A stretch of 64,000 nt of DNA from Kribbella sp. VKM Ac-2569 (GCF_004216905.1 NZ_SGXJ01000006.1:124001-188000), one strand, 5' to 3'; counted from the stretch's first letter, positions 1-8,693 are shown. Translations and numbers: made by a program. Notes: generated from the sequence alone by a model not told the origin.

Positions 1-92
1 GAGTAGATCGCGTCCACCGAACGGTAGCCGCAGCCCGCCAGCGTGGCGCCGGCCGCGAGCCCCAGGAACATCCTGCGCTTGAGCATGCTCAT
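1..92 (-). CDS. Partial ABC transporter substrate-binding lipoprotein (N-terminus only)
   Basis: Only the first 30 or so codons are inside the window; the gene runs off the left edge. The start region encodes a basic stretch (MSMLKRRMF), a hydrophobic segment and a lipobox-like LAGC, so it should be an exported lipoprotein. Its ATG overlaps the stop of the upstream permease by four bases (ATGA), so it is the distal gene of the importer operon. In CUT1 importers the remaining component is the sugar-binding lipoprotein, which is the inferred identity. An internal ATG at 86 is an alternative start. The substrate cannot be judged from this fragment. Confidence 0.7.
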   Translation of the reverse strand, partial: MSMLKRRMFLGLAAGATLAGCGYRSVDAIY

Positions 93-901
93 CCCTTCAG
101 AGCTCCGGCCGTGATCCCACCGACGATGTAGCGCTGGGCGATCAGGAAGATCAGCAGCATCGGTGCGAGCACCAGCAGCGTGCCGGCCATGATCGTTCCC
201 CAGGCCGCGAGGCCTTCCTCGTCCTTGAGGATCAGCAGCCCGACGGGCAGCGTCCGCATCGAGGCGGTGTTGGTGACGATCAGCGGCCAGACGAAGTTGT
301 TCCACTCCTCGACCGCGGTGATCACCACGACGGTGATCAGCATCGGCCGCGACATCGGCAGGACGACGCGCCACAACGTGCGCAGGTGTCCGGCGCCGTC
401 GACAGCGGCCGCGTCCGTCACCTCTGTGGGCAGGGTGAGGAAGTGCTGCCGCATCAGGAACGTCGCGAAGGCGGACCCGATACCGGGGATGATCAGGCCG
501 GCGTAGGTGTTGATCCAGCCGAGGGTCGCGACGGTCAGGTAATTCGGCAGCAGCGTCACGTGGCCGGGCACCATCATCGCGCCGAGCACCGCGAAGAACA
601 GGATCTTCTTGAACGGGAACCGCAGGTAGGCGAAGGCGTACGCCGTCAGCACGGCGTTCACCACCTTCAACGCGGTCCCGATCACGGTGATGATCGTGGA
701 GTTCAGGAAGAACCGGTCGAACGGCGCGGCCTTCCAGGCCAGGCTGAAGTTCTCCCAGGTCAGGTGCGGCCACCAGGCGGGCGGCCACTGGTAGATCTGG
801 GTCGGCTGCTTGAACGCCGTGGACAGCAACCAGTACAGCGGTCCGAGGAACACGGCCGCCACACCGATCAGTACGACGTACTGGATCGCGCGTGTCTTCA
901 T
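89..901 (-). CDS. Carbohydrate ABC transporter permease (MalG/UgpE type)
   Basis: This is an inner-membrane permease subunit of a CUT1-type sugar importer. The 270-residue protein has about six hydrophobic segments and the cytoplasmic EAA loop (DAAAVDGAGHLRTLWRVVLP, around residues 163-182) that docks on the ATPase. Length and the C-terminal GGITAGALKG are typical of MalG/UgpE-like partners. It overlaps its neighbours by four bases on both sides, indicating translational coupling with the second permease and the binding protein. No ATP-binding subunit is encoded here, so a shared MsiK-like ATPase elsewhere is likely. The transported sugar is unknown; the monophosphatase upstream hints at a polyol or phosphorylated substrate. 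Confidence 0.93.
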   Translation of the reverse strand: MKTRAIQYVVLIGVAAVFLGPLYWLLSTAFKQPTQIYQWPPAWWPHLTWENFSLAWKAAPFDRFFLNSTIITVIGTALKVVNAVLTAYAFAYLRFPFKKILFFAVLGAMMVPGHVTLLPNYLTVATLGWINTYAGLIIPGIGSAFATFLMRQHFLTLPTEVTDAAAVDGAGHLRTLWRVVLPMSRPMLITVVVITAVEEWNNFVWPLIVTNTASMRTLPVGLLILKDEEGLAAWGTIMAGTLLVLAPMLLIFLIAQRYIVGGITAGALKG

Positions 902-1848
902 CGGTAGTGCACCCGCCTCTCCATCACCCGGGCCTGCACCGTGGTGACGACCAGCAGGATGACGAACATGATGATCGACAGCGTCGCCGCGCGGCCCGCG
1001 TTGAACGCCTGGAAGCCCTCGTTGTAGATCGACCAGCTCAGCGTGGTGGTGGCATCACCAGGGCCGCCACCGGTCATCACCGCGATCACGTCGAACGCCT
1101 GGAACGTGCCGATCACCGTGGTGATCAGCAGGAAGAAAGTGATCGGGGCAAGCAACGGGAGCTTGATCGACCGGAACCGCGTCCAGGTCGACGCGCCGTC
1201 GATCGCGGCCGCCTCGTCGAGCTCCTTCGGCAGACTCTGCAGGCCGGCCAGGTAGATCAGCGCGGCGAACCCGACGTTCTTCCACAGGTAGACGATGACC
1301 AGACCCGGCAGGGCCCAGTCGGAGCTGTTCATCCAGTCCGGCGGCTCGGCGCCGAACGGCTCGATCAGCGCCCGCATCAGGCCGTACCCGGGGTCGAAGA
1401 TGAACGCCCAGATGGTCGCGACCGCGGCACCGGACAGGATGTGCGGCGCGAACGCGATCGTCCGGACCGCACCGCGGCCCTTCAGCGGCAGGTTGAACAG
1501 GAACGCCAGCGCGAGCCCGATCACGAGGCTGCCGACCACGATCAGCCCGGTGAACACGACCGTGATCCACAGCGTCTTGTGGAACGCGGGGTCGGTCAGC
1601 GTCCGGCCGTAGTTGGCCAGGCCCACGAACTTCGGGCGGGCCGCGATCATGTTCCAGTCGGTCAGGCTGAGGAACGCGTTGTAGATGATCGGCCAGTACG
1701 CGAAGACCGCGATCACCAGCAGGTTCGGCGCGACCAGCAACGCGAACAGCCCGTACTCGCGGCGTCGTCGGCGCTTCCGCTGATCATTGCCGTCAGCAAT
1801 CGTTCGTTCGTCCGGATGGGTCCGGGCCGGCAGGTCAACTACCGTCAC
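898..1848 (-). CDS. Carbohydrate ABC transporter permease (MalF/UgpA type)
   Basis: This is the other membrane subunit of the importer. It has 316 residues with a basic N-terminus (KRRRRREYG), about six transmembrane segments and an EAA loop (EAAAIDGASTWTRFRSIKLP, around residues 220-239). The C-terminus ends in RVMERRVHYR, the common ending of UgpA-like permeases. The start ATG overlaps the stop of the monophosphatase gene by four bases, and its own stop overlaps the next permease, so the four genes are one transcriptional unit. Substrate specificity cannot be read from the permease. Confidence 0.93.
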   Translation of the reverse strand: MTVVDLPARTHPDERTIADGNDQRKRRRRREYGLFALLVAPNLLVIAVFAYWPIIYNAFLSLTDWNMIAARPKFVGLANYGRTLTDPAFHKTLWITVVFTGLIVVGSLVIGLALAFLFNLPLKGRGAVRTIAFAPHILSGAAVATIWAFIFDPGYGLMRALIEPFGAEPPDWMNSSDWALPGLVIVYLWKNVGFAALIYLAGLQSLPKELDEAAAIDGASTWTRFRSIKLPLLAPITFFLLITTVIGTFQAFDVIAVMTGGGPGDATTTLSWSIYNEGFQAFNAGRAATLSIIMFVILLVVTTVQARVMERRVHYR

Positions 1849-2645
1849 ACCGACCTCCTCGTCAGTAGCTCGAGCAACGCGGCGGCCACTGGGGGCGTGG
1901 ACGCCAGGATGCCTTGTGGGAAAGCAGTTTCAGGTCCGCGGACGACGGTGGCGCCGGCCTCGCGGGCGATCAGCGCACCGGCGGCGACGTCCCAGGGCTG
2001 GATCAGGTGCTCGTAGTACGCGTCCGCCGTACCGTCGGAGACCGAGCACAGGTCGAGGGCGGCCGATCCGCCGCGGCGGATGTCGCGGACGACCGGCAGC
2101 AAGTCTTGCAGAAGCGCTGCCTGCTCGGCCCGGCGATTCGGGAGGTACGAGAAGCCGGTAGCCACCAGAGCCGACTCCAGTGGAGCCCGTCGCAACGGCC
2201 CGAGCCGCTGGTCGTCCCGGAAGGCGCCGGCATCGCGTACGGCGGACCACGTCGTACCGGTGCGCGGTTGGTGAACAACGCCTACGACTGCACCGTTCTC
2301 GTCCTCGACGGCGATCGACACGCTCCAGTCGAGGCGGCCGTAGAGGTAGTTGACCGTGCCGTCCAGGGGATCGATCACCCACGTCAGGCCGGTGCGCGAG
2401 CGGCGCGAAGCACCTTCTTCACCGAGGAGTCCGTCGCCGGGACGGGCCGCGGTCAGACCGTCGACGATCAGCTTCTCGGACGCGCGGTCGGCCGCGCTGA
2501 CCGGGTCGTTGGCCGAGCTTTTGGTCTCGACACCGGCCGCGTCGATCGACAGACTCCGCTGACGGGCCAGGAGTTCCTCGCCCGCCGCGATCGCCAACCG
2601 GACGGCCAGCTCTCGCAGGTCAACGAGGTTCGGAGCAGCGAACAT
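1845..2645 (-). CDS. Inositol monophosphatase family protein
   Basis: A Mg2+-dependent sugar or polyol phosphate phosphatase of the IMPase/FBPase/HisN fold, 266 residues. The metal-binding motifs are intact: GEEG at residues 75-78, DPLDGT at 92-97 and WDVAAG near the C-terminus. It is the first gene of the operon with the sugar importer, with four-base coupling to the permease. A phosphatase leading an importer operon suggests that it dephosphorylates an incoming or internal sugar phosphate, but family members also act as histidinol-phosphatase or on inositol phosphate, and sequence alone does not decide. Its promoter region carries two copies of a GGTGA-N5-TCAC operator-like motif. Confidence 0.9.
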   Translation of the reverse strand: MFAAPNLVDLRELAVRLAIAAGEELLARQRSLSIDAAGVETKSSANDPVSAADRASEKLIVDGLTAARPGDGLLGEEGASRRSRTGLTWVIDPLDGTVNYLYGRLDWSVSIAVEDENGAVVGVVHQPRTGTTWSAVRDAGAFRDDQRLGPLRRAPLESALVATGFSYLPNRRAEQAALLQDLLPVVRDIRRGGSAALDLCSVSDGTADAYYEHLIQPWDVAAGALIAREAGATVVRGPETAFPQGILASTPPVAAALLELLTRRSV

Positions 2646-2647
2646 GC

Positions 2648-2714
2648 CGGTGAAATTATCACCGAACGATGGTTAGGTATAGAGAATGAGTGTGATTTTC
2701 TCACCGAAATCACA
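2648..2714 (-). promoter_or_regulatory. Promoter region with doubled GGTGA-N5-TCAC operator
   Basis: Between the monophosphatase start (2645) and the MgtC stop (2723) are two related inverted repeats. One at 2648-2664 reads CGGTGA-N5-TCACCG. The other, at about 2692-2706, contains GTGA-N5-TCAC when read on the minus strand and is nested in a perfect 8-bp repeat TGTGATTT-N8-AAATCACA (2691-2714). Read on the minus strand they share CGGTGA-N-AA-N2-TCAC and lie about 43 bp apart, roughly four helical turns. A possible -10 (TATACC, 2681-2676) lies between them. A repressor of the downstream importer operon is the simplest reading; its gene is not in the window. Confidence 0.5.
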
Positions 2715-2722
2715 TTCGTAGC

Positions 2723-3418
2723 TCAATCGTCATCGTCATTGCGCAGCCGTACGCCGGTGACGCCGTCGAGGTCGTCCAGCGCGAGCACGAGGTTCTGCAG
2801 CGGTGCGCGCCCGGAGAACCGCATCGCCGCTCGGACCTGCGGGCGTGCTCCGTCCCGGTGTACCTCGGTCCCGAGCACCGACGCCTCGAATCCCATCGAC
2901 GTAGCGGTCGCCAGGATCGCCCGCAGTACGCCGGCTCCGTCGTCGTACCGCACCGTGACGATGCGGCGGCGGTCCGGCGAGGGCAGGAACCGGCCGAGCC
3001 GCGCGAACGGGCCGACGGCAACCAGATGGAGCACGGTGGCCGCAAGCGCGAGGACCGGCATCCCAGCACCGCAGGCCATGCCGATCGCGGCGGTCATCCA
3101 GATCGTGGCCGCTGTGGTCAGCCCGCGGACGACGTCCCGGCGCATGAAGATCACGCCGGCGCCGAGGAAGCCGACACCGGACACGATCTGCGCCGCGATC
3201 CGGGACGGGTCGAGATTGACGTCGGTCCCGAGGACGGCGCTGAAGCCGAACCCGGACACCAAGGTGAACAGTGCCGCCCCGGTGCCGACCAGCGTATGCG
3301 TACGCATGCCGGCGCTCTTCTGCCGCACCTGACGCTCGATGCCGATCACCATCGACAGCACGAACGCGATCAGCAGCAGAAGCAGCTCGGTCCAAGTAGT
3401 AGAGGTCGCTAGCTTCAT
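2723..3418 (-). CDS. MgtC/SapB family membrane protein
   Basis: A 231-residue protein with an N-terminal hydrophobic domain of four or five transmembrane segments carrying the MgtC signature (GIERQVRQKSAGMRTHTLVG, about residues 27-46, and SGVGFLGAGVIF, about 80-91). A soluble C-terminal domain of about 80 residues follows and ends in acidic DDDD. In other bacteria MgtC proteins are linked to growth at low Mg2+ and to modulation of the F-type ATPase or phosphate uptake rather than to Mg2+ transport itself. It starts 21 bp downstream of the dehydrogenase stop, so it may be read through from the cassette at 3440-8674, although the function is not obviously related. No magnesium-sensing leader was recognised. 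Confidence 0.9.
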   Translation of the reverse strand: MKLATSTTWTELLLLLIAFVLSMVIGIERQVRQKSAGMRTHTLVGTGAALFTLVSGFGFSAVLGTDVNLDPSRIAAQIVSGVGFLGAGVIFMRRDVVRGLTTAATIWMTAAIGMACGAGMPVLALAATVLHLVAVGPFARLGRFLPSPDRRRIVTVRYDDGAGVLRAILATATSMGFEASVLGTEVHRDGARPQVRAAMRFSGRAPLQNLVLALDDLDGVTGVRLRNDDDD

Positions 3419-3439
3419 GATCCCTGCCCTGTGCCCCGC

Positions 3440-4459
3440 CTACGCGGAGACCAGTCCAGCGGGGTCCTTTCCGGTCAGGAAGGCGGCGACGGCCTCCGCC
3501 GCGATCGAGCCGGCACGGTGGGCGGTCTGTCGCGTGGCGCCGGCGAGGTGCGGGGTCATCACGATGTTCGGCGCGGTCAGTAGCCGCGATCCCGCGGGCA
3601 CCGGCTCCGACGGGAACACGTCGAACGCCGCCGCTCCCAGCTGCCCCGACTCCAACGCGTCCACCGTCGCGTCGTAGTCGAGCAAACCACCACGAGCTGT
3701 GTTCACCAGTACGGCGCCGCGCGGCATCGCAGCGATCTGCTTCGCACCGATCATCCCGCGAGTCTGATCGGTCAGACGCGCATGCAGACTGACCACGTCC
3801 GACTGCCGCAGCAACTCGCCGAGCTCGACGAGTTCGATGCCCTCGGGCGCTTGTTCGACGTACGGATCGGCGACCAGGACGCGGGAGCCGAACGCGAGCA
3901 TCACTCGGGCGACCCGCTGCCCGATCGCGCCGTACCCGACCAGGCCTACGGTCGATCCGTCGAGCTCCAGCCCGCACTCGTCGTACGCGTAGAGATCGGA
4001 GCGCCACTCACCCTGTTCCAGTGTCCGCTGCAACCGTGGAAGGTTGCGCAAGGCACCCATCATCAACGCGACCGCATGCTCGGCGGCGGCGACCGCGTTC
4101 CGGCCGGGCGTCGACGCCACGGCGATCCCCCGCTCGGCCGCCGCGGCCACGTTCACGTTCACCGGACCGCCACGGCACACGACCAGGAAGCGCAGATCGT
4201 GCGCGGCGTCCAGCACCCGCTCGGTGAACGGCCCCATCTGCGTCACCGCGAGCTCGACCCCGGCCAGCGCCTCGATCAGCTGGTCCTCCGCGTCACTCGC
4301 CTCGTCCACCTCGGCAACCCGTCCGTACGGCGTCAGCGGCCAGGGCAGCGTGACCTCACGGAACTCGAACGCGACGTCCGGAATCGTGGTGAGCGCCGCG
4401 GCCAGCAGGTCGTTCCGCACGAAATGGTCGCCGGCGAGCAGCGTCTTGACGGTTCTCAT
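3440..4459 (-). CDS. D-isomer-specific 2-hydroxyacid dehydrogenase
   Basis: An NAD(P)-dependent oxidoreductase of the phosphoglycerate/2-hydroxyacid dehydrogenase family, 339 residues. It has a Rossmann glycine motif (VGYGAIG) followed by an acidic residue (VADPY), and the catalytic trio: Arg in NTARGG, Glu in FPSEPVP and His in MTPHLAGAT. The start MRTVKTLL at 4459 was chosen because its ATG overlaps the stop of the kinase gene by four bases; an upstream in-frame extension is arginine- and proline-rich shadow sequence. As the last gene of a kinase/phosphatase/DeoR cassette it probably oxidises or reduces a sugar-acid intermediate. The exact substrate is unknown. Confidence 0.9.
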   Translation of the reverse strand: MRTVKTLLAGDHFVRNDLLAAALTTIPDVAFEFREVTLPWPLTPYGRVAEVDEASDAEDQLIEALAGVELAVTQMGPFTERVLDAAHDLRFLVVCRGGPVNVNVAAAAERGIAVASTPGRNAVAAAEHAVALMMGALRNLPRLQRTLEQGEWRSDLYAYDECGLELDGSTVGLVGYGAIGQRVARVMLAFGSRVLVADPYVEQAPEGIELVELGELLRQSDVVSLHARLTDQTRGMIGAKQIAAMPRGAVLVNTARGGLLDYDATVDALESGQLGAAAFDVFPSEPVPAGSRLLTAPNIVMTPHLAGATRQTAHRAGSIAAEAVAAFLTGKDPAGLVSA

Positions 4460-5916
4460 CGATCTCCTGTGAACGTAGGTGCTGGGTCGGACCAGCGTGG
4501 GCGGGCCGACTCGATGCGGCGCAGGTAGTGGGCGTAGCCCTCGGCGTAGAACGCGGCGCGGGCCGGGTCCGGGTCGACCTGGCGGGTCTCCGCGATCCAC
4601 TCGGCGCCGGCGCTGTCCGGGTCGATCGCGCGCCGCGCGCAGATCACCGCACCCCGCGCGGCGACCTGCTCGGCCTCGGCGGTGTGCAACGGCGCGTTCA
4701 GTACGTCGGCGAGGATCTGGGTCCACTCGCTGCTCCGGGCGCCGCCCCCGCACACGGTGACGCGACCGGTCCAGCCGGCCGCGTCGAGGCAGTGGCGTGC
4801 GGCGTACGCGATGCCTTCGCAGGTCGCGCGGACCAGGTCGGCCGTCGTCGTGGACAGCGAGATGCCGTCGATCGTGCCGCGGGCGCGGGTGTCCACGAAC
4901 GGGGCACGTTCGCCCGCCTCCGACAGATAGGGCAGGACCGTGACGCCGGACGCGCCGGACGGGCTGTCCGCGAGCAGCGACGGCAGCTGGTCGGTGGTGA
5001 CGCCAACGAGCGCGAGCACCCGGTCGAGAGCCGCCGTACCGACCATCGCGGGCATCGCGCGGAGCCAGACTCCTGGCGTCCAGGTGCCGAGGAACAGGCC
5101 GGCGGGCTCGTCGTCGACGGGCAGGTCACGGGTGATGACTTGGCAGGCCAACGTCGTACCGACGGTCAGCAGGGCGTCGCCTGGTTCGGTCACGCCGGCG
5201 CCCGCCGCAGCGGCCGGGAGGTCGTACGGGCCGGCGGAGACGCGGGTCCCGGGCGCCATACCGGTCGAGTCGTCGCGCAGCTCACCGATTGGTCCGGCAG
5301 CGGCGACCGGCGCGAGTAGATGGCGCACGTCGGACAGGCCCGTGGCCGCCAGTGCCTGATCGTCGTAGCTCCCGGTCCTCGGGTCGAGGAACGGCGCCGA
5401 CGCGTCCGACACGTCCGTCGCGCGGACACCGGTGAGCGCCTGCATCACGACGTCCTTGCAGTACGCCGCCGTACCGGCCCGCTCGATCACGTCGGGTTCT
5501 TCCGCGAGTACGGCGGACAGCAGCGGGCCCGATGCCCCGGGGAACATGCGGTTGCCGGAACGCCGGAACACGTGTTCCGCGACCCCGTCCGCGGTCCACC
5601 GCTCGAGGATCGCGCTGCTGCGCGCGTCCAGCCACGAGATCGCCGGGCGGACCGCCGTACCGTCCGGATCGACCAGCCACAGGCCGTCGCCCTGCGCGGT
5701 GATCGCGAGGACATCGGGACGCGTTCCGACGACGGCCGCCAGCTCCCCGACCACCTCGTTGACCGAAGCAACGATCTCGGCGGTCTCGTGCTCGAACCGT
5801 CCCGCACCGGGACGGACCAGGCGCGTCGGTCGAGATGCCTCGGCCACCGGACGGCCGTCGCCGTCGAACGCGACGGCCTTCGTGACGGTTGTCCCTACGT
5901 CAACGCCGACGTCCAT
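4456..5916 (-). CDS. FGGY-family carbohydrate kinase (xylulose/erythritol kinase-like)
   Basis: A 486-residue sugar or polyol kinase of the hexokinase/actin-fold FGGY family. It starts with the phosphate-1 motif MDVGVDVGTTVTKAV and has AITAQGDGLWLVD and ISWLDAR in the first domain. The second domain has LTVGTTLACQ, GEDRAP-like SEAGERAPFVD and the adenosine motif VCGGGARS. The architecture resembles xylulose, erythritol and AI-2 (LsrK-like) kinases; I cannot pick one. Its stop overlaps the dehydrogenase start. It lies 12 bp downstream of the DeoR gene. The operon contains a second, more distant FGGY kinase, so two substrates or two positions are probably phosphorylated. Confidence 0.92.
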   Translation of the reverse strand: MDVGVDVGTTVTKAVAFDGDGRPVAEASRPTRLVRPGAGRFEHETAEIVASVNEVVGELAAVVGTRPDVLAITAQGDGLWLVDPDGTAVRPAISWLDARSSAILERWTADGVAEHVFRRSGNRMFPGASGPLLSAVLAEEPDVIERAGTAAYCKDVVMQALTGVRATDVSDASAPFLDPRTGSYDDQALAATGLSDVRHLLAPVAAAGPIGELRDDSTGMAPGTRVSAGPYDLPAAAAGAGVTEPGDALLTVGTTLACQVITRDLPVDDEPAGLFLGTWTPGVWLRAMPAMVGTAALDRVLALVGVTTDQLPSLLADSPSGASGVTVLPYLSEAGERAPFVDTRARGTIDGISLSTTTADLVRATCEGIAYAARHCLDAAGWTGRVTVCGGGARSSEWTQILADVLNAPLHTAEAEQVAARGAVICARRAIDPDSAGAEWIAETRQVDPDPARAAFYAEGYAHYLRRIESARPRWSDPAPTFTGDR

Positions 5917-5928
5917 GCACTACCCCTC

Positions 5929-6729
5929 CTAGAGTTTGGCGACCTCCACCGTGGCGCCGTGGTCGCGCAGCGGTTCGATCAGGTCCTTCGGGGTCTTCTC
6001 GTCGACGATCACGAGGTCGAAGTCGGTCAGCGGAGCGAGCCGGTGCAGAGCGGTACGCTGCAGCTTGGCGTGATCGACCAGCAGCACCTTCGTCCTCGCC
6101 GAGCGCAGCATCGCCCGCTTGACCAGGACGATCTCCTCCTCCTGGTGGAACGCGTGCGTCGACGACACCGCGGACACCGAGCAGAACAGCAGGTCGGCGT
6201 GCAGCGCCTCGACGGCCTCGGCACACGGCATACCGCCGAACGAGTCGTGGGTCGCCGAGTAGATTCCGCCGAGCGCCAGCAGCGTGACGTCCCGCAGTTG
6301 CGCCAGCTTGGTGATCGCCGGCAGGAAGTTCGTTGCCACCGTCAACGGAGCGATGTCCTCGAACAGGTCGACCAGGGCCAGCGCGCTGGTCGAGTCGTCG
6401 AGCATCACCGACATCCCCGGCTCGATCATCGCCCGCGCGTGCCGGGCGATCGCGGCCTTCTCCGCGTGCGCGGTGTTCAGCCGGTACGCGACGTTGCTCT
6501 CGAACACGCTGGTCGGCTGCGCGCTGACCCCGCCGCGGTACTTCCGGACCACGCCTTGCCGCTCGAGCTCGTCCAGGTCGCGGTGCACGGTCATCACGCT
6601 CACGCCGAACGCCTCGACCAGGTCGTTCGCCGAGACCGAGCCGTGCTTCACGACGTACGCCGCGATCTCGGCCTGCCGGCGCGCGGGACGACTCAGTTCG
6701 GTGGTGTCGCCATCGACATCCGTTGTCAT
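5929..6729 (-). CDS. DeoR/GlpR-family transcriptional regulator
   Basis: A 266-residue DeoR-type repressor. An N-terminal helix-turn-helix of about 55 residues (AAYVVKHGSVSANDLVEAFG, then MTVHRDLDELERQG and the RKYRGG wing) is followed by the sugar-phosphate sensing domain (LDDSTSALAL, ATNFLPAI, LGGIY, KRAMLRSA, VDHAKL). The start at 6729 was chosen because it begins just before the recognised DNA-binding domain and its ATG overlaps the phosphatase stop; longer versions only add low-complexity residues. DeoR proteins usually respond to phosphorylated sugars, which fits a regulator encoded between two sugar kinases. The palindrome at 8694-8713 upstream of the operon is its likely target, giving autoregulation. 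Confidence 0.93.
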   Translation of the reverse strand: MTTDVDGDTTELSRPARRQAEIAAYVVKHGSVSANDLVEAFGVSVMTVHRDLDELERQGVVRKYRGGVSAQPTSVFESNVAYRLNTAHAEKAAIARHARAMIEPGMSVMLDDSTSALALVDLFEDIAPLTVATNFLPAITKLAQLRDVTLLALGGIYSATHDSFGGMPCAEAVEALHADLLFCSVSAVSSTHAFHQEEEIVLVKRAMLRSARTKVLLVDHAKLQRTALHRLAPLTDFDLVIVDEKTPKDLIEPLRDHGATVEVAKL

Positions 6730-7343
6730 GCCAGGGTCTCCAAACGCAGAGGAGGAACGTTGTACGCCTCGAGACCCACTGTGCCGTCCTGCCGGCGCAA
6801 ACGCACCAGCGCCGCGGGACCGAGCGCAGGTAGCAGTCTGCGGTAGTCGTTCAGTCGCAGTCCGAGCACCCTGCACACGAGCAGCCGGATGAGCGTGTTG
6901 TGCGCGACCACGAGGACCTTCTGGCCCTGATGCCGCTGCCCGATCTCGTCGAAGACCTCGCGGACCCGATCGGCCGCCGCGGCCGGGTCCTCGCCGCCCG
7001 GGAGGTGGTCCCGCACGGGGTCGAGCTCGAACGCCTTGCCCACCGCCGGCGGCAGCTCACTCAGCATCTTGCCCTCGGCCGAACCGAAGTCGACCTCGCG
7101 CAACCGGGCATCCAGCGTGGGCGTCAGGCCGAGCATCTCCGCGGTCGGCGTGATCGTCTGCCGCGCACGCAGCATCGGCGACGCCCACAACGCATCCGGC
7201 TCATAGTCCGCGGCCCAGTCCTTGAGTTGCTGCGCCTGCCGGACGCCGACCTCGTCGATCGGGAGGTCCGTGGAACCGGTGTACCGGTTGCCCTGGTGCC
7301 ATTCGGTCCGGCCGTGGCGGGCCAGCACGATCGTCGTTCTCAT
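6726..7343 (-). CDS. Histidine phosphatase family protein (GpmB/phosphoglycerate mutase-like)
   Basis: A 205-residue branch-1 histidine phosphatase. The RHG motif with the phosphorylated histidine is at residues 9-11 (LARHGRTEWHQG), followed by TGSTDLPIDEVG, the substrate-binding Arg in SPMLRARQT, Glu in LREVDFGSAEG, and the second catalytic His in VVAHNTLIRL. These enzymes dephosphorylate or isomerise small phosphate esters. The gene overlaps both neighbours by four bases, so it is tightly coupled to the first kinase and to the DeoR regulator. It may act as a phosphatase on a sugar phosphate made by the kinases, possibly limiting toxic accumulation, but this is inference from context. Confidence 0.92.
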   Translation of the reverse strand: MRTTIVLARHGRTEWHQGNRYTGSTDLPIDEVGVRQAQQLKDWAADYEPDALWASPMLRARQTITPTAEMLGLTPTLDARLREVDFGSAEGKMLSELPPAVGKAFELDPVRDHLPGGEDPAAAADRVREVFDEIGQRHQGQKVLVVAHNTLIRLLVCRVLGLRLNDYRRLLPALGPAALVRLRRQDGTVGLEAYNVPPLRLETLA

Positions 7344-8674
7344 CCCCGGTACCCCCGCCGGTCGAGTTCGGCGACGAACTCGCCGTACAGATCGTCAAGT
7401 CGTTCGCCGCGCGGCTCCAGGACGTGGTCGACGCGGACCATCCGTCGCGCTGTCCCGGTGAGATCGGTCCCACCGGACGCGGCCAGGATCGCCATCCCGT
7501 ACGCCGGGTCCGGGACGGCGGGAAGCTCTACGGGTACACCGAGGACGTCGGCGCGGAGCTGGTTCCAGTAGCCGGCCCGGGTGGCGCCGCCCGTGAGCGA
7601 GACCGAGCGGACCGGGTCGGCGCCGAGCGCCTCCAGGTGCTCGAACGCGAGTCGCTCGATGAACGCGACACCTTGCAGCACAGCGGCGTACGTCTGCAGG
7701 TCGTCGGAGGTGCTGCCGAGCGTGAACCGTTCGGCCTGCGGTGCGACGAAGGGGAATCGCTCGCCGGTTTTGGTGAGGGGGTAGATGACCGCATCGATCG
7801 GGTGGGCGGCACGATCCAGCGCGTCGAGGTCGGCGCCGGGAAGCAGTTCGGTGAGTACGCCGGCGCCGGTGCTGGACGCGCCGCCCGGAAGCCAGCCACC
7901 GTCGGGATGACGGTGGCTGTAGACAGCTCCGGTCGGGTCGGTCAGCAGCTCGGTGCTGACGCCTTTGAGGACGAGTGTCGTGCCGAGGACCGAGTTCCAC
8001 GCGCCAGGAGCGAGGGCGCCGGCGGCGATCTGGGCCGCGCAGCCGTCGGTCATACCGGCGTACAGGGGGACGCCGTCCGGCGTGCGGCCGAGCTCGGTAC
8101 CGGGGCGGACGACCTCGGGGAACGCGGCGAGCGGGAGACCGAGTTTGTCGAACGCGGCGGCCGGCCAGGCGTCGGCGATCAGGTCGTAGCCGGTCTTGAG
8201 TGCGTGGCTGGTGTCGGTCGCGACCGGGTGGCCGACCAGGTGCGCCGCGACGAAGTCGGCGCTGTGGACGACGCGGCGGTCGGTGAGGTCGAGATCGAGG
8301 ATCTTCGGGAGCGCCCAGGTGGGTTGCATGCTGGTCGCCCAGCGATCCGGGTCGGCGTCCACGATGTGGTCGCGACGGGCGGCCGCGCGCGCGTCGTCGT
8401 ACATCAGGGCCGGTGTGACGGGGCGGCCGGCGCGGTCGGTCAGCAGGAAGGTGCCGGAGGTCGAGCAGATCGCGATGCCGTCGAGATCGGTGGCCCCGAC
8501 GTCCGCGAGGACCGCGTCGACGGCGGTCAGCCAGGACTGTGGATCCTGCTCGTGACGGTCGCCGTCACGGTGGCTGACGAGCGGACGCGTTGCACGGGAC
8601 AGAACCTGGCCCTTGGCATCGGCCAGCACGGCACGCACACTTTGCGTGCCGAGGTCGAGCCCGATCCAGCCCAC
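7340..8674 (-). CDS. FGGY-family carbohydrate kinase (ribulokinase-like)
   Basis: The first gene of the cassette, a 444-residue FGGY kinase. The N-terminus has the phosphate motif (GLDLGTQSVRAVLAD); then CSTSGTFLLTDRAGRPVTPA and LMYDDARA, which resemble the D-ribulose/D-xylulose kinase branch related to plant and cyanobacterial RBK/XK-1. The C-terminal domain has VLGTTLVLKG and the adenosine motif SLTGGATRAG. The start is GTG at 8674, preceded by GGGAGG seven bases upstream. The stop overlaps the phosphatase ATG. Sugar specificity is a guess; D-ribulose is the best resemblance I can name. Transcription is probably controlled at the palindrome 20 bp upstream. Confidence 0.9.
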   Translation of the reverse strand: MGWIGLDLGTQSVRAVLADAKGQVLSRATRPLVSHRDGDRHEQDPQSWLTAVDAVLADVGATDLDGIAICSTSGTFLLTDRAGRPVTPALMYDDARAAARRDHIVDADPDRWATSMQPTWALPKILDLDLTDRRVVHSADFVAAHLVGHPVATDTSHALKTGYDLIADAWPAAAFDKLGLPLAAFPEVVRPGTELGRTPDGVPLYAGMTDGCAAQIAAGALAPGAWNSVLGTTLVLKGVSTELLTDPTGAVYSHRHPDGGWLPGGASSTGAGVLTELLPGADLDALDRAAHPIDAVIYPLTKTGERFPFVAPQAERFTLGSTSDDLQTYAAVLQGVAFIERLAFEHLEALGADPVRSVSLTGGATRAGYWNQLRADVLGVPVELPAVPDPAYGMAILAASGGTDLTGTARRMVRVDHVLEPRGERLDDLYGEFVAELDRRGYRG

Positions 8675-8693
8675 GAGGCGCCTCCCGGATGAG

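Noticed and set aside
2691..2714. CRP-type site (TGTGA and TCACA arms)
   Set aside because: The arms are separated by 14 bases instead of six, so it does not fit the CRP consensus; it is better explained as part of a doubled repressor motif.
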